Source: Candidatus Rhodoferax mariagerensis (GTDB taxonomy: Bacteria; Pseudomonadota; Gammaproteobacteria; Burkholderiales; Burkholderiaceae_C). Taken from it: 64,000 bases of DNA. The position numbers and the translations under genes are program-made. The DNA lies in contig JADKAW010000019.1 of assembly GCA_016719055.1 (NCBI GenBank), forward strand, positions 4,998-68,997, written 5' to 3'. The notes beneath the pieces were generated by a model. It ran no database searches, was not told the origin of the DNA, and worked only from the letters and a program-made list of their open reading frames with translations. Positions 35,466 to 44,912 of this stretch are shown one piece after another (the stretch's first letter is position 1; the number at the start of each line of letters is the position of its first letter).

Positions 35466-36356
35466 ATGACGATACGGGACTTGGTAGAAGCCGGCGCGCT
35501 CAAGCTGACGCAAGCCGGTGTGGCCTTTGGCCATGGCACCAGCAACGCTTTTGACGAAGCCGCCTGGCTGGTCCTGTGGCAACTGGGCTTGCCGCTCGAT
35601 ACCCCGCTGGATGCCCCTGATTCTAAGGAAAATCAGCCTGTAGCCCCCGCTGATCAAACGCGGGTAGCTACTCTTTTTGAAGCACGCATCAACACCCGCA
35701 AGCCCGCCGCTTACCTGACGCATGAGGCCTGGCTGCAAGGCGTGGCGTTTTATGTGGACGAGCGCGCCATCGTGCCACGCTCGCTGATTGCCGAGGTGCT
35801 GGTCGAAGGGCACCTGGACTGCTGGCTAAGTGATACTGCCGAGCGCGTGCTCGACCTGTGTACCGGCAACGGCAGCCTGGCGGTGCTGGCCGCCATGGTC
35901 TACCCCGATGTCAAAGTGCAGGCGTCAGACATCAGTGCTGATGCGCTGGCAGTGGCACGCATCAATGTGGAGCGGCACGGCCTGCACGATCGCATTCATC
36001 TGCGCCAGGGCGACGGCATTCCCACCACCGGCAGCCACTACGACCTGATTTTGTGCAACCCGCCGTATGTGAATGCACAAAGCATGGCCGCCCTGCCCGC
36101 GGAGTTCCGTGCCGAGCCCGCTCTGGCGCTGGATGGCAACCAACACGGGGGCAGCGACGGCATGGACTTTATTCGCCAGCTGCTGCGCGACGCCCCGGCC
36201 CAAATGGGCCAGGACGCCATTCTGGTGCTGGAAATTGGCCACGAACGCGCGCACTTTGAAGCCGCATTTCCACGCCTGGAAGTGATCTGGCTGGAAACCA
36301 GCGCCGGAGAAGACCAGGTGCTGCTGCTGACCCGTACTGCGCTGCTGGCAATGTAA
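35466..36356 (+). CDS. prmB: Ribosomal protein L3 N5-glutamine methyltransferase
   Basis: This 296-residue enzyme methylates a glutamine of ribosomal protein L3. It has the AdoMet loop VLDLCTGNGSLAVLAA and the catalytic NPPY motif (LILCNPPYVNAQSM). The EARINTRKPAAYLTHEAWLQG stretch is PrmB-like. Residues about 52-70 (SKENQPVAPADQTRVA) derive from a 30-bp core repeat in reverse orientation, which sits in frame in the variable linker after the N-terminal helices. Confidence 0.93.
   Translation: MTIRDLVEAGALKLTQAGVAFGHGTSNAFDEAAWLVLWQLGLPLDTPLDAPDSKENQPVAPADQTRVATLFEARINTRKPAAYLTHEAWLQGVAFYVDERAIVPRSLIAEVLVEGHLDCWLSDTAERVLDLCTGNGSLAVLAAMVYPDVKVQASDISADALAVARINVERHGLHDRIHLRQGDGIPTTGSHYDLILCNPPYVNAQSMAALPAEFRAEPALALDGNQHGGSDGMDFIRQLLRDAPAQMGQDAILVLEIGHERAHFEAAFPRLEVIWLETSAGEDQVLLLTRTALLAM
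35641..35670 (-). repeat. 30-bp core repeat inside prmB, copy 5
   Basis: Read on the minus strand it is TAGC-N20-GGGCTA in exact register. It lies in frame within a linker of PrmB. Confidence 0.7.
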
Positions 36357-36389
36357 GCCAAATCGAACCTCTGAACCCTGACTTTCGCC

Positions 36390-36917
36390 ATGCCCGATCA
36401 CTTCCAACTGATTCCTGCAACCACACCGGCCCATTTTGATGATTTCAAGGCGCTGCTGCATGAGTACGCCAAGCACGATCTCGATGACACCTGCCACAGC
36501 ACCATCTGGCACGACATGGCCCATTTGCCAGGCCGTTACGCACAACCCGGCGGCCTGGTTTTGCTGGCTTATCAGGGGGTGGCGCTGGCCGGTTGCGGGG
36601 CGTTTGTAGCCACCAGCCAGGCCGGCATGACCGAACTCAAACGGGTGTATGTGCGCCCAGCCTACCGTCGTCAGGGCCTGGCTCTGGCATTGACACAAGC
36701 CTTGATCAATCAGGCCCGGCAAAACGCTTGGAAAACAGCCGCCATTTGCACCTGGCCTCATAACACCCAGGCGCTGGCACTCTACCAACAATTGGGTTTC
36801 GAGCCGATTCCCAACTTCCGAGAAGCTGACAAAGCGCACCTGACTTTCCTGGGCTTGCCGCTCATCGAAACAGTCCAACCCCCGCGCCAGAACCCTAACC
36901 CGAATGATCACCCTTAA
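36390..36917 (+). CDS. GNAT-family N-acetyltransferase
   Basis: This 175-residue protein has the GNAT acetyl-CoA motif VYVRPAYRRQGLALALTQALI and a C-terminal strand LALYQQLGFEPI. The acceptor is unknown. It overlaps the start of the yheS gene by 14 bases, so the two are translated together; prmB is 33 bases upstream. Confidence 0.88.
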   Translation: MPDHFQLIPATTPAHFDDFKALLHEYAKHDLDDTCHSTIWHDMAHLPGRYAQPGGLVLLAYQGVALAGCGAFVATSQAGMTELKRVYVRPAYRRQGLALALTQALINQARQNAWKTAAICTWPHNTQALALYQQLGFEPIPNFREADKAHLTFLGLPLIETVQPPRQNPNPNDHP

Positions 36918-38865
36918 AAACGTTACCCTGCGCCGCAGCGCCAAAGTCTTGCTGGATGGTGCCTCCGTCACCCTGAACCCGGGCGAAAAAGTGGGGCTGG
37001 TGGGTCGCAACGGCGCTGGCAAATCCAGCTTGTTTGCACTGTTCAACGGCAACCTGCACGAAGACGCGGGTGAGTATTACATCCCGGCCCAATGGCGCAT
37101 GGGTCAGGTGGCGCAGGACATGCCCGAAACCGACCAGAGCGCCACCGACTTTGTGGTGGACGGCGACACCACGCTGCTGGCAGCCCAGCAGGAGGTCACC
37201 GCGTCTGAAGCTACAGACGACTATGACCGCATGGCGCACGCCTACATGGCCCTGCAAGACGCCGGTGCCCACGACGCACCAGCGCGTGCGCAGGCGCTGA
37301 TTCTGGGCCTGGGTTTTAAAACCACCGAGCTGACCAACCCGGTCAACAGCTTCTCAGGCGGCTGGCGCATGCGCCTGCAACTGGCGCGCGCGCTGATGTG
37401 CCCGAGCGACCTGCTGCTGCTGGACGAGCCCACCAACCACCTGGACCTGGACGCACTGGTCTGGCTGGAAGCCTGGCTGAAAAAATACGAAGGCACCATG
37501 ATTGTCATCAGCCACGACCGCGAGTTTCTCGACGCCGTGACGGATGTGACGTTGCACATCGATGCCGCAAAACTGGTGCGCTACGGCGGCAATTACAGCA
37601 AGTTTGAGGACATGCGCGCCGAGCAGATGGAACTGCAGCAAAACGCCTACGCCAAACAACAAGACAAGATTGCACACCTGCAAAAGTTCATCGCCCGCTT
37701 CAAGGCCAAGGCCAGCAAGGCCAAACAGGCGCAAAGCCGGGTCAAGGCGCTGGACCGCATGGAAAAAATTGCGCCGCTGTTGTCTGAGGCCGACTTCACC
37801 TTCGAGTTCAAGGAACCGGCGAATTTGCCCAACCCGATGCTGTCGATGACCGGTGTGAGTTTTGGTTACCCACCGCCCGAAGGCTCACCCGACGGCACGC
37901 CACCGACCGTCATCGTCAACAAGGTCAGCAAATCGGTGCTGGCGGGCCAGCGCATCGGCATCTTGGGTGCCAACGGTCAGGGTAAATCTACCGTGGTGAA
38001 AACCATCGCGCGTGACCTGGCCGCCATTGGTGGCGAGATTACCGAGGGCAAGGGCCTCAACATTGGCTACTTTGCGCAGCAAGAGCTCGATGTGCTGCGC
38101 CCCACCGACACGCCGCTGGAGCACATGATCCGGCTGGTGAAAGACATGACCACTGCCGGCAAAATTGCCGGCCAAGCCACCCGAGAGCAGGATTTGCGCA
38201 GCTTTTTGGGCACTTTCAACTTCAGCGGCGACATGGTCAAGCAAACCGTGGGCAGCATGAGCGGCGGCGAAAAAGCCCGGCTGGTGCTGTGCATGATGGT
38301 CTGGCAGCGCCCCAACCTGCTGCTGATGGACGAGCCCACCAACCACCTCGATCTGGCCACGCGTGAGGCGCTGGCCATGGCGCTCAACGAATTTGAAGGC
38401 ACGCTGATGCTCGTCAGCCACGACCGGGCGCTGCTGCGCAGTGTCTGTGACGAGTTCTGGCTGGTCTCTCGCGGTGGCATCGAGCCGTTTGATGGCGACC
38501 TGGACGACTACCAACGCTATTTGCTTGACGAAGCCAAGCGCCAGCGCGAAGCCATCAAGGAAGCCAGCAGCGTGGCCGCCAAGGCTGAGCGCAAGGCGCA
38601 GCTTGATGCCACGGCCGCAGCGGCCAAGGTCAAACACAAACCGGCACCGACCGGCTCACTCAAGCGCAAACTGCAGGACGTTGAAGCACGCATGACCGTG
38701 CTCAATGCCGAAGGCGCCTCGCTGGAAGGCCATTTGAGCCAGTCGCCACCGCCTTCTGACTTTGCCAATCTGGGCAAACGACTCAAAGCGGTCAATGAAG
38801 AGCTACAAACATTGGAAGAGCAGTGGCTGGAGCTGTCACAGCAAATAGAATCTGCAACAGCCTGA
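36904..38865 (+). CDS. yheS: ABC-F ATPase, YheS-like
   Basis: This 653-residue protein has two ABC domains and no membrane part, so it is an ABC-F translation factor that acts at the ribosome. Domain 1 has Walker A GRNGAGKSS and signature FSGGWRMRLQLA; domain 2 has GANGQGKST and MSGGEKARLVL; both have LLxDEPTNHLDL. The linker (KFIARFKAKASKAKQAQSRVKAL) and C-terminal coiled coil match YheS closely. It belongs with the prmB-GNAT run. Confidence 0.92.
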   Translation: MITLKNVTLRRSAKVLLDGASVTLNPGEKVGLVGRNGAGKSSLFALFNGNLHEDAGEYYIPAQWRMGQVAQDMPETDQSATDFVVDGDTTLLAAQQEVTASEATDDYDRMAHAYMALQDAGAHDAPARAQALILGLGFKTTELTNPVNSFSGGWRMRLQLARALMCPSDLLLLDEPTNHLDLDALVWLEAWLKKYEGTMIVISHDREFLDAVTDVTLHIDAAKLVRYGGNYSKFEDMRAEQMELQQNAYAKQQDKIAHLQKFIARFKAKASKAKQAQSRVKALDRMEKIAPLLSEADFTFEFKEPANLPNPMLSMTGVSFGYPPPEGSPDGTPPTVIVNKVSKSVLAGQRIGILGANGQGKSTVVKTIARDLAAIGGEITEGKGLNIGYFAQQELDVLRPTDTPLEHMIRLVKDMTTAGKIAGQATREQDLRSFLGTFNFSGDMVKQTVGSMSGGEKARLVLCMMVWQRPNLLLMDEPTNHLDLATREALAMALNEFEGTLMLVSHDRALLRSVCDEFWLVSRGGIEPFDGDLDDYQRYLLDEAKRQREAIKEASSVAAKAERKAQLDATAAAAKVKHKPAPTGSLKRKLQDVEARMTVLNAEGASLEGHLSQSPPPSDFANLGKRLKAVNEELQTLEEQWLELSQQIESATA

Positions 38866-38893
38866 TCGCAGGCGTATTTTCAGGGAAATCAAC

Positions 38894-39964
38894 ATGATCC
38901 TCGTCACTGGCGGTGCCGGCTTTATTGGTGCCAACTTCTGTCTCGACTGGCTGTCACAAAGCAATGAGCCGGTCATCAACCTCGACAAACTCACCTACGC
39001 AGGCAACCCCGAAACCCTGCAAAGCCTGCAAGGTGATACGCGCCATACCCTGGTGCAAGGCGACATTGGCGACGCCGCCTTGGTCACCCAGCTGCTGGCC
39101 CAGCACCAGCCCCGCGCCGTGGTCAACTTCGCTGCCGAAAGCCATGTGGACCGCTCCATCCACGGGCCGGCCGAGTTCATCCATACCAATATGGTGGGCA
39201 CCTTTCACCTGCTCGAATCGGTGCGCGGCTACTGGATGGGTTTGCCCGCTGATCAAAAGGCAGCGTTTCGCTTTTTGCATGTCTCGACCGACGAGGTCTA
39301 TGGCAGCCTGGCAAAAGACGACCCGGCCTTTACCGAAGCCAACCACATCGAGCCCAACAGCCCGTACAGCGCCAGCAAAGCGGCCAGCGACCACCTGGTG
39401 CGCGCCTGGCACCACACCTACGGCCTGCCGGTGCTGACCACCAACTGCAGCAACAACTACGGCCCGTATCACTTTCCCGAAAAACTCATTCCGCTGATGA
39501 TCGTCAACGCCCTCGCTGGCAAAAACCTGCCGGTGTACGGCGACGGCCAGCAAATCCGCGACTGGCTGTACGTCAAAGACCACTGCAGCGCCATCCGCAG
39601 GGTGCTGCAAGCCGGCAAGCTGGGTGAAACCTACAACGTCGGTGGCTGGAACGAAAAGGCCAACATCGACATCGTGCACACCGTCTGCAGCCTGCTCGAC
39701 GAGTTACGCCCACGCGCCGGCGGCAAACCCTACAAAGAGCAGATTACCTACGTCACCGACCGCCCCGGCCATGACCGCCGCTACGCCATTGACGCCCGCA
39801 AGCTCGAGCGTGAACTGGGCTGGAAACCAGCAGAGACCTTTGAGACCGGCATCCGCAAAACCGTTCAGTGGTACCTGGACAACCCGGACTGGGTAGCACA
39901 TGTGCAAAGCGGCGCTTACCGCGAGTGGGTGCAAAAGCAATACGCATCAACGGACCACCCATGA
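38894..39964 (+). CDS. rfbB: dTDP-glucose 4,6-dehydratase
   Basis: This 356-residue short-chain dehydrogenase-like enzyme converts dTDP-glucose to dTDP-4-keto-6-deoxyglucose. The NAD motif is GGAGFIGANF, the catalytic region STDEVYGSL with YSASKAASDHLVRAWHHTYGLP, and RDWLYVKDHC follows. It is the first of four rhamnose genes and its stop overlaps the rfbD start (ATGA). Confidence 0.95.
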   Translation: MILVTGGAGFIGANFCLDWLSQSNEPVINLDKLTYAGNPETLQSLQGDTRHTLVQGDIGDAALVTQLLAQHQPRAVVNFAAESHVDRSIHGPAEFIHTNMVGTFHLLESVRGYWMGLPADQKAAFRFLHVSTDEVYGSLAKDDPAFTEANHIEPNSPYSASKAASDHLVRAWHHTYGLPVLTTNCSNNYGPYHFPEKLIPLMIVNALAGKNLPVYGDGQQIRDWLYVKDHCSAIRRVLQAGKLGETYNVGGWNEKANIDIVHTVCSLLDELRPRAGGKPYKEQITYVTDRPGHDRRYAIDARKLERELGWKPAETFETGIRKTVQWYLDNPDWVAHVQSGAYREWVQKQYASTDHP

Positions 39965-40861
39965 AAATCCTACTTTTCGGCAAAGGCGGCCAGGTTGGCT
40001 GGGAACTACAACGCGCCTTAAGCCCCTTGGGCGCACTGATTGCCCTTGACAACGACAGCACCGAACTTTGCGGCGACTTCACCAACCTGGCTGGTCTGGC
40101 GCAAACGGTGCGCAGCGTGTGCCCGGACATCATCGTCAACGCCGCCGCCCACACCGCGGTGGACAAAGCCGAAAGCGAACCCGAGCTGGCCCGCACCATC
40201 AACACCCTGGCACCCGAGGTGCTGGCACTTGAAGCGGCAAAACTAGGTGCCTGGCTGGTGCACTACAGCACCGACTATGTGTTTGATGGCAGCGGAAACA
40301 CCCTGGGTGGAGACCGATGCCACCGGCCCCTTGAGTGTCTATGGCAGCAACAAGCTTGAAAGCGAGGTGCTGATCGCCCGGCACTGCCCACGCCACCTGA
40401 TCTTCAGAACCAGCTGGGTTTACGCCGCGCGCGGTGGCAACTTTGCCAAAACCATGCTGCGCCTGGGTCAGGAGCGCGACAAGCTCACCGTCATCAACGA
40501 CCAGATTGGCGCACCCACCGGGGCCGATCTGCTGGCAGACGTTACCGCGCACGCCATTCGCCAGGTCACGCAGCACGATGATTTGGCCGACAGCTGCGCG
40601 GGCGTTTACCACCTGGTTGCCGGTGGTGAAACCAGCTGGTTTGAGTATGCAAAACACGTTCTAGCCCAAGCTCAGCTTGTGCAACCAGCTCTTAAATTGA
40701 AAGCAACCGAGGTTCTGCCAGTGCCGACCAGCGCGTTTCCCTCGCCAGCGCGGCGGCCGCACAATTCACGCATGAACACCGCCAAGCTGCAGCGCGTGTT
40801 TGGCTTGACACCGCCGCACTGGCAAACCGGCGTAAACCGCATGCTGGCTGAAATTTTGTAA
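39961..40861 (+). pseudogene. rfbD: dTDP-4-dehydrorhamnose reductase, +1 frameshift
   Basis: The frame starts MKILLFGKGGQVGWELQRAL and reaches STDYVFDGSGNTLGG, then leaves the family. A second frame resumes TPWVETDATGPLSVYGSNKLESE and runs to 40861. Dropping one G of GCGGAAACACC near 40301 yields VFDGSETPWVETD, as in homologues, and a normal enzyme of about 300 residues. The reductase makes dTDP-L-rhamnose. The gene also contains a reverse 30-bp core repeat. Confidence 0.88.
40662..40691 (-). repeat. 30-bp core repeat inside rfbD, copy 6
   Basis: On the minus strand it reads GAGC-N20-GGGCTA, one base from the usual TAGC. It lies in frame in a linker (VLAQAQLVQPALKLKAT). Confidence 0.6.
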
Positions 40862-40879
40862 CGATCAGGAAGAACGACG

Positions 40880-41659
40880 ATGAAACAACGCAAAGGCATC
40901 ATTCTGGCCGGTGGCTCCGGCACCCGCCTGTATCCGGTCACCCAGGCTGTCTCCAAGCAACTCATGCCGATCTATGACAAGCCAATGATTTATTACCCCT
41001 TGAGCACCCTGATGCTGGCCGGCATCCGCGAGGTGCTGATCATCTCGACGCCGCAAGACACGCCGCGTTTTTCTGACCTGCTGGGTGATGGCAGCCAGTG
41101 GGGTATGCGCATCAGCTACGCGGTGCAACCGTCACCCGATGGGCTGGCGCAGGCTTTTATCATCGGGCGCGAGTTTGTCGACGACCACCCCAGCGCTCTG
41201 GTGCTGGGCGACAACATTTTTTATGGCCACGATCTGGTCAAGCAATTGGCCCATGCCGATGCGGGAACCGTTGGTGCCAGCGTGTTTGCCTACCACGTGA
41301 CCGACCCCGAACGCTATGGTGTGGTGGCCTTTGACAATCAGAAGCGGGCCATCAGCATTGAAGAAAAGCCCAAACAGCCGCAAAGCAATTACGCCGTGAC
41401 GGGTCTGTATTTCTACGACAACCAGGTGTGTGACATTGCTGCCAGCATCCAACCGTCGCACCGGGGAGAGCTGGAAATCACCGATGTCAACCGCCGTTAC
41501 CTGGAGCAAGGCCAGCTCAATGTCGAGATCATGGGCCGCGGTTATGCCTGGCTCGATACGGGCACCCACGACAGCCTGCTTGAAGCCGCCAGCTTTATCG
41601 CCACGCTGCAAAAACGCCAGGGCCTGCAGGACACCCGCAGGGCAAACTGGTGCGTGTGA
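40880..41659 (+). CDS. rfbA: Glucose-1-phosphate thymidylyltransferase, C-terminus lost
   Basis: This nucleotidyltransferase activates glucose 1-phosphate. The active-site GGSGTRLYPVTQAVSKQLMPIYDKPMIYYPLS... region, LGDNIFYG and LDTGTHDSLLEA are intact. The family sequence stops at KRQGLQ, about residue 250; the last ten residues (DTRRANWCV) are rfbC sequence read out of frame. Homologues have about 35 more residues, which form part of the allosteric tetramer interface. The core is complete, so some activity is possible. The loss comes from a deletion that fused rfbA to rfbC. Confidence 0.85.
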   Translation: MKQRKGIILAGGSGTRLYPVTQAVSKQLMPIYDKPMIYYPLSTLMLAGIREVLIISTPQDTPRFSDLLGDGSQWGMRISYAVQPSPDGLAQAFIIGREFVDDHPSALVLGDNIFYGHDLVKQLAHADAGTVGASVFAYHVTDPERYGVVAFDNQKRAISIEEKPKQPQSNYAVTGLYFYDNQVCDIAASIQPSHRGELEITDVNRRYLEQGQLNVEIMGRGYAWLDTGTHDSLLEAASFIATLQKRQGLQDTRRANWCV

Positions 41660-41979
41660 CCCAGGGTGAGGTGTTTGACGTGGCAGTGGACCTGCGCCGC
41701 AGCTCACCCAAGTTTGGCCACTGGGAGGGTGTGGTGCTGTCTGCCGACAACAAGCGCCAGCTCTGGGTGCCGCCGGGCTTTGCCCATGGTTTTGTGGTGC
41801 TGAGTGAATCTGCCGAGTTTTTGTACAAAACCACAGACTACTGGTTTCCCGAGTTTGAGCGCAGCCTGCTGTGGAACGACCCCACGGTGGGCATTCAGTG
41901 GCCAGTGGGGGGGCCGCCGCTGCTGGCAGCCAAGGACCAAAATGCACCAACACTGGACAAGGCCGAAGTTTTTCCTTGA
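41632..41979 (+). pseudogene. rfbC: dTDP-4-dehydrorhamnose 3,5-epimerase, N-terminus deleted
   Basis: From HPQGKLVRVTQGEVFDVAVD to the C-terminus (WPVGGPPLLAAKDQNAPTL) this is RfbC. The first 70 or so residues are absent, including the catalytic His of the RGLHYQ motif. The fragment is in a different frame from the rfbA that precedes it. The join falls at CTGCAG, which suits a short-homology deletion of a few hundred bases. An internal start at 41650 would give an inactive piece. Confidence 0.85.
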
Positions 41980-42013
41980 CCTGCCACATCGCATCAGTCC
42001 CCCATTTAAAGCA

Positions 42014-42751
42014 TCAACCCATGTGCAAACCGCCATTGACCGAGAACTCGGCACCGGTGGCGTAGCCGCCTTCGTCCGACGCCAGCCAGGCGATGATGGA
42101 AGCAATCTCAGACGGTTCCCCCAGGCGCTTGACCGGCACCATGCCAATGATGGTGTCGAGCACTTCCTGGCGGATGGCTTTGACCATGTCCGTGCCGATG
42201 TAACCCGGGCTGACGGTGTTGACCGTGACACCCTTGGTAGCCAGTTCTTGTGCCAGCGCCATGCTGAAACCGTGCATACCCGCCTTGGCGGCCGAGTAGT
42301 TGGTCTGACCGGCCTGGCCCTTGACACCGTTGACGCTGGAGATGTTGATGATTCGGCCCCAGCCTTTTTCAACCATGCCGCCGACCACTTGTTTGGTGAC
42401 GTTGAACATCGAATTCAGGTTGGTGTCAATCACCGCGTCCCAGTCTTCGCGTGTCATGTTCAGGAACATGCGGTCGCGGGTGATACCGGCGTTATTAACC
42501 AGCAGATCAATTACGCCGTGCTCGGCGTGAGCCTTGTTGAAGGCCAGGGCAGTTGAGTTCCAGTTACCAACATTGCCGGCAGAGGCGTAAAACTTGAAAC
42601 CCCGCGCGGCCTGCTCTGCCAGCCATTTGGTGTGGTCGCGTGTCGGACCACAGCCGGCAATCACCTTGAAGCCTTCCTTGAAGAGACGCTGGCAAATGGC
42701 AGTCCCAATACCACCCATTCCACCGGTGACATACGCAAGCTTCTGGCTCAT
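42014..42751 (-). CDS. phaB: Acetoacetyl-CoA reductase
   Basis: This 245-residue short-chain dehydrogenase uses NADPH to make (R)-3-hydroxybutyryl-CoA for PHB. It has the nucleotide motif TGGMGGIGTAICQRL, the NNAG motif, Ser in NISSVNGVKGQAGQ and the catalytic YSAAK. The GQTNYSAAKAGMHGFSMALA stretch is typical of PhaB. It lies 25 bases after phaC1 in the same operon; no phaA (thiolase) is present here. Confidence 0.95.
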   Translation of the reverse strand: MSQKLAYVTGGMGGIGTAICQRLFKEGFKVIAGCGPTRDHTKWLAEQAARGFKFYASAGNVGNWNSTALAFNKAHAEHGVIDLLVNNAGITRDRMFLNMTREDWDAVIDTNLNSMFNVTKQVVGGMVEKGWGRIINISSVNGVKGQAGQTNYSAAKAGMHGFSMALAQELATKGVTVNTVSPGYIGTDMVKAIRQEVLDTIIGMVPVKRLGEPSEIASIIAWLASDEGGYATGAEFSVNGGLHMG

Positions 42752-42776
42752 GCATCCATCCTCCGGGCCAACTCAA

Positions 42777-44498
42777 TCAGGCCCGCACCAACACATAGCG
42801 GCCCGGCGCGGGCTCAATCGCCTTGAGCTTGCCCTTGCCATAGCTTTTGGGCGCTGCCACTTGCTTGCCAGCCTGGCTGGCCAGCCAGTTTGACCAATCT
42901 GGCCACCAACTGCCAGGGTGTTCGGTGGCACCCTCTTGCCACTGCTCTACCGACTTTGGCAATTGCCCGTCTTCCCGAATCCAGTAACAGCGCTTGTTCT
43001 TGGTCGGCGGGTTGATCACGCCGGCAATATGGCCAGAAGCGCCCATGACAAAGCGCTTGTTGCCCGGCAAGTGCTGGGTCGTGGCATAGGCACCGCTGAT
43101 CGGCACGATGTGGTCTTCGCGCGAGCAATAAATGTAGGCAGGCATGTCCACCAGACCGAAATCGATTTTTTCGCCACACACGGTCGTCACACCGGGTTTG
43201 ACCAGGTTGTTTTCCAGGTAGGTGTTGCGCAGGTACCAGGTGTAAAACGGCCCGGGCAAATTGGTGCTGTCGGCGTTCCAGTACAGCAGGTCAAACGGCG
43301 GCGGGGTTTCACCCTTGAGGTAATTGCCCACCACATAGTTCCAGACCAGTTCATTGGGGCGCAGGAAGCTGAAGATGCTGGCCATGTCGGCACCCTTCAT
43401 CAGGCCACCACCGGCGAGTTCCTGCTCGCGGTATTTCACCACCTGTTCACCAATGAAGATGGACAGGATGCCGGTGTCGGTGAAATCGATCAGCGAGGTC
43501 AAAAAGGTGGCACTGCAGACTGCCTTTTCGCCACGTGCCGCCAGCACCGCCAGCGCATTGCTCAAAATCGTGCCACCGACACAGAAACCTAGCGCATTGA
43601 TGGCATCGGCACCCGAAATCTGCCGGGCCAGCATGATCGCCTTGATCGCCCCGTCTTCGATGTAGTCATGCCAGGTCTTGGTGCCCATCGACGCGTCCGG
43701 GTTGCGCCAGCTCACGACAAAGGTCCGGTGGCCCTGCGAGACGGCGTAACGGATCACCGAGTTGTCGGGCTGCAGATCAAGAATGTAGAACTTGTTGATG
43801 CAAGCCGGAATCAGCAGCAGCGGCCGCGCATACACTTTGGCAGTCAGCGGCTTGTACTCGATCAACTGGAAGATGTCGTTCTCGAAAACCACAGCACCCT
43901 CGGTGGTGGCGACATTTTTGCCAATTTCAAACTGGCTCTCATCGGTCATCGACACGCGGCCTTGCTGGATGTCGCGCACCAGGTTTTGCACACCTTTGGC
44001 AATGCTTTCGCCCTTGCTGGCGATGGCCTTCTGATGCGCCTCGGCATTGAGCGCCATGAAATTGCTGGGCGCTGCTGCAGCAACCATCTGCTCGATGGTA
44101 AAGCGGATGCGCGCCAGCGTCATGTCATCGGCCTTGACTGCATCAACCAGTTGCATCAGGGCTTTGGAATTGAGCAGGTATGCAGCCACCGAAAAAGCGG
44201 TCGCCGGATTGGCCGACCAGGCCGGGTCGGCAAAACGGCGATCATTGAACTTGTGCGCGGCCTGCGGGTTGTTCCAAAGCTCGGTGGCCTCCTTCAGGTA
44301 GTCCCGCTGCACCTGCTGCAGCTTCTTGGGTGAGAAAGAGATTTTTGGCGGCTTGACATCGATGGCCGTCCAGTTGGCACCGGCAGCACCCAAATCCATG
44401 TTCTGAAATGACGCGAAAGCATTTTTCCAACTGTCGGTCATGCTTTGCTGAAATTTCCTCGCGGAATGCTGCCAAATGTCTTCTGCGTTGTCCACCAT
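42777..44498 (-). CDS. phaC: Class I PHA synthase (phaC1)
   Basis: This 573-residue enzyme polymerises (R)-3-hydroxyacyl-CoA into polyester at the granule surface. The lipase-like box is GFCVGG with the active Cys near residue 310; GHIAGVINPPTKNK holds the catalytic His. The N-terminal part (QQSMTDSWKNAFASFQNM) is the family's variable region. AAAGGA precedes the ATG. A terminator-like hairpin lies only about 21 bases before the start. Confidence 0.95.
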   Translation of the reverse strand: MVDNAEDIWQHSARKFQQSMTDSWKNAFASFQNMDLGAAGANWTAIDVKPPKISFSPKKLQQVQRDYLKEATELWNNPQAAHKFNDRRFADPAWSANPATAFSVAAYLLNSKALMQLVDAVKADDMTLARIRFTIEQMVAAAAPSNFMALNAEAHQKAIASKGESIAKGVQNLVRDIQQGRVSMTDESQFEIGKNVATTEGAVVFENDIFQLIEYKPLTAKVYARPLLLIPACINKFYILDLQPDNSVIRYAVSQGHRTFVVSWRNPDASMGTKTWHDYIEDGAIKAIMLARQISGADAINALGFCVGGTILSNALAVLAARGEKAVCSATFLTSLIDFTDTGILSIFIGEQVVKYREQELAGGGLMKGADMASIFSFLRPNELVWNYVVGNYLKGETPPPFDLLYWNADSTNLPGPFYTWYLRNTYLENNLVKPGVTTVCGEKIDFGLVDMPAYIYCSREDHIVPISGAYATTQHLPGNKRFVMGASGHIAGVINPPTKNKRCYWIREDGQLPKSVEQWQEGATEHPGSWWPDWSNWLASQAGKQVAAPKSYGKGKLKAIEPAPGRYVLVRA

Positions 44499-44518
44499 TT
44501 TTTATCCTTTGGTTGCGT

Positions 44519-44551
44519 CAAAAAAACCGCTAGTATCTTCTCTAGCGGTTA
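44519..44551 (-). terminator. Terminator hairpin in the phaC1 leader (possible attenuator)
   Basis: On the minus strand AACCGCTAG, an 8-base loop and CTAGCGGTT (44525-44550) are followed by a run of seven T. This is a canonical intrinsic terminator, but it sits about 21 bases before the phaC1 ATG, leaving no room for a promoter between. It either ends the ycaO-pgeF transcript or attenuates phaC1. Confidence 0.75.
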
Positions 44552-44600
44552 ACAATGCTCGCGCTGTCTTAAATAATTTTTTCAACGGTTTCAACTCTCC

Positions 44601-44912
44601 ATGTACATCGTGCCCATCGCCTGGCTGTATGTGACATTGCTGATGGCGGTTGCCGAGGCCACCAGCAGCCAGGGTTCGGTGCTGGGGGCGGTGATTACTT
44701 TTGTGCTTTATGGCGTGCTGCCCATCAGCATCGTGGCCTACATCATGGCCACGCCTGCGCGTCGGCGGGCGAGCAAGGCGCGCGAGCTGGCTGATCTGCA
44801 GGCTGCACAGGCAAGCGCCTGTGCTCCCCGTGGCAGTGCCTCAGGCAACGCGCCAGATGCTGGCGGCAAAACGCCCGCTGATCCGGTCGCGACGATGCGA
44901 AAAGAAGCGTGA
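44601..44912 (+). CDS. Small membrane protein of unknown function
   Basis: This 103-residue protein begins MYIVPIAWLYVTLLMAVAEA, with two hydrophobic helices (about 3-20 and 27-48), then the basic stretch ARRRASKARE and a soluble Ala/Pro/Gly tail. I recognise no family, though small two-helix proteins of this kind are common near PHA genes in related bacteria. Its last 72 bases overlap the 3' end of pgeF on the other strand. Confidence 0.65.
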   Translation: MYIVPIAWLYVTLLMAVAEATSSQGSVLGAVITFVLYGVLPISIVAYIMATPARRRASKARELADLQAAQASACAPRGSASGNAPDAGGKTPADPVATMRKEA

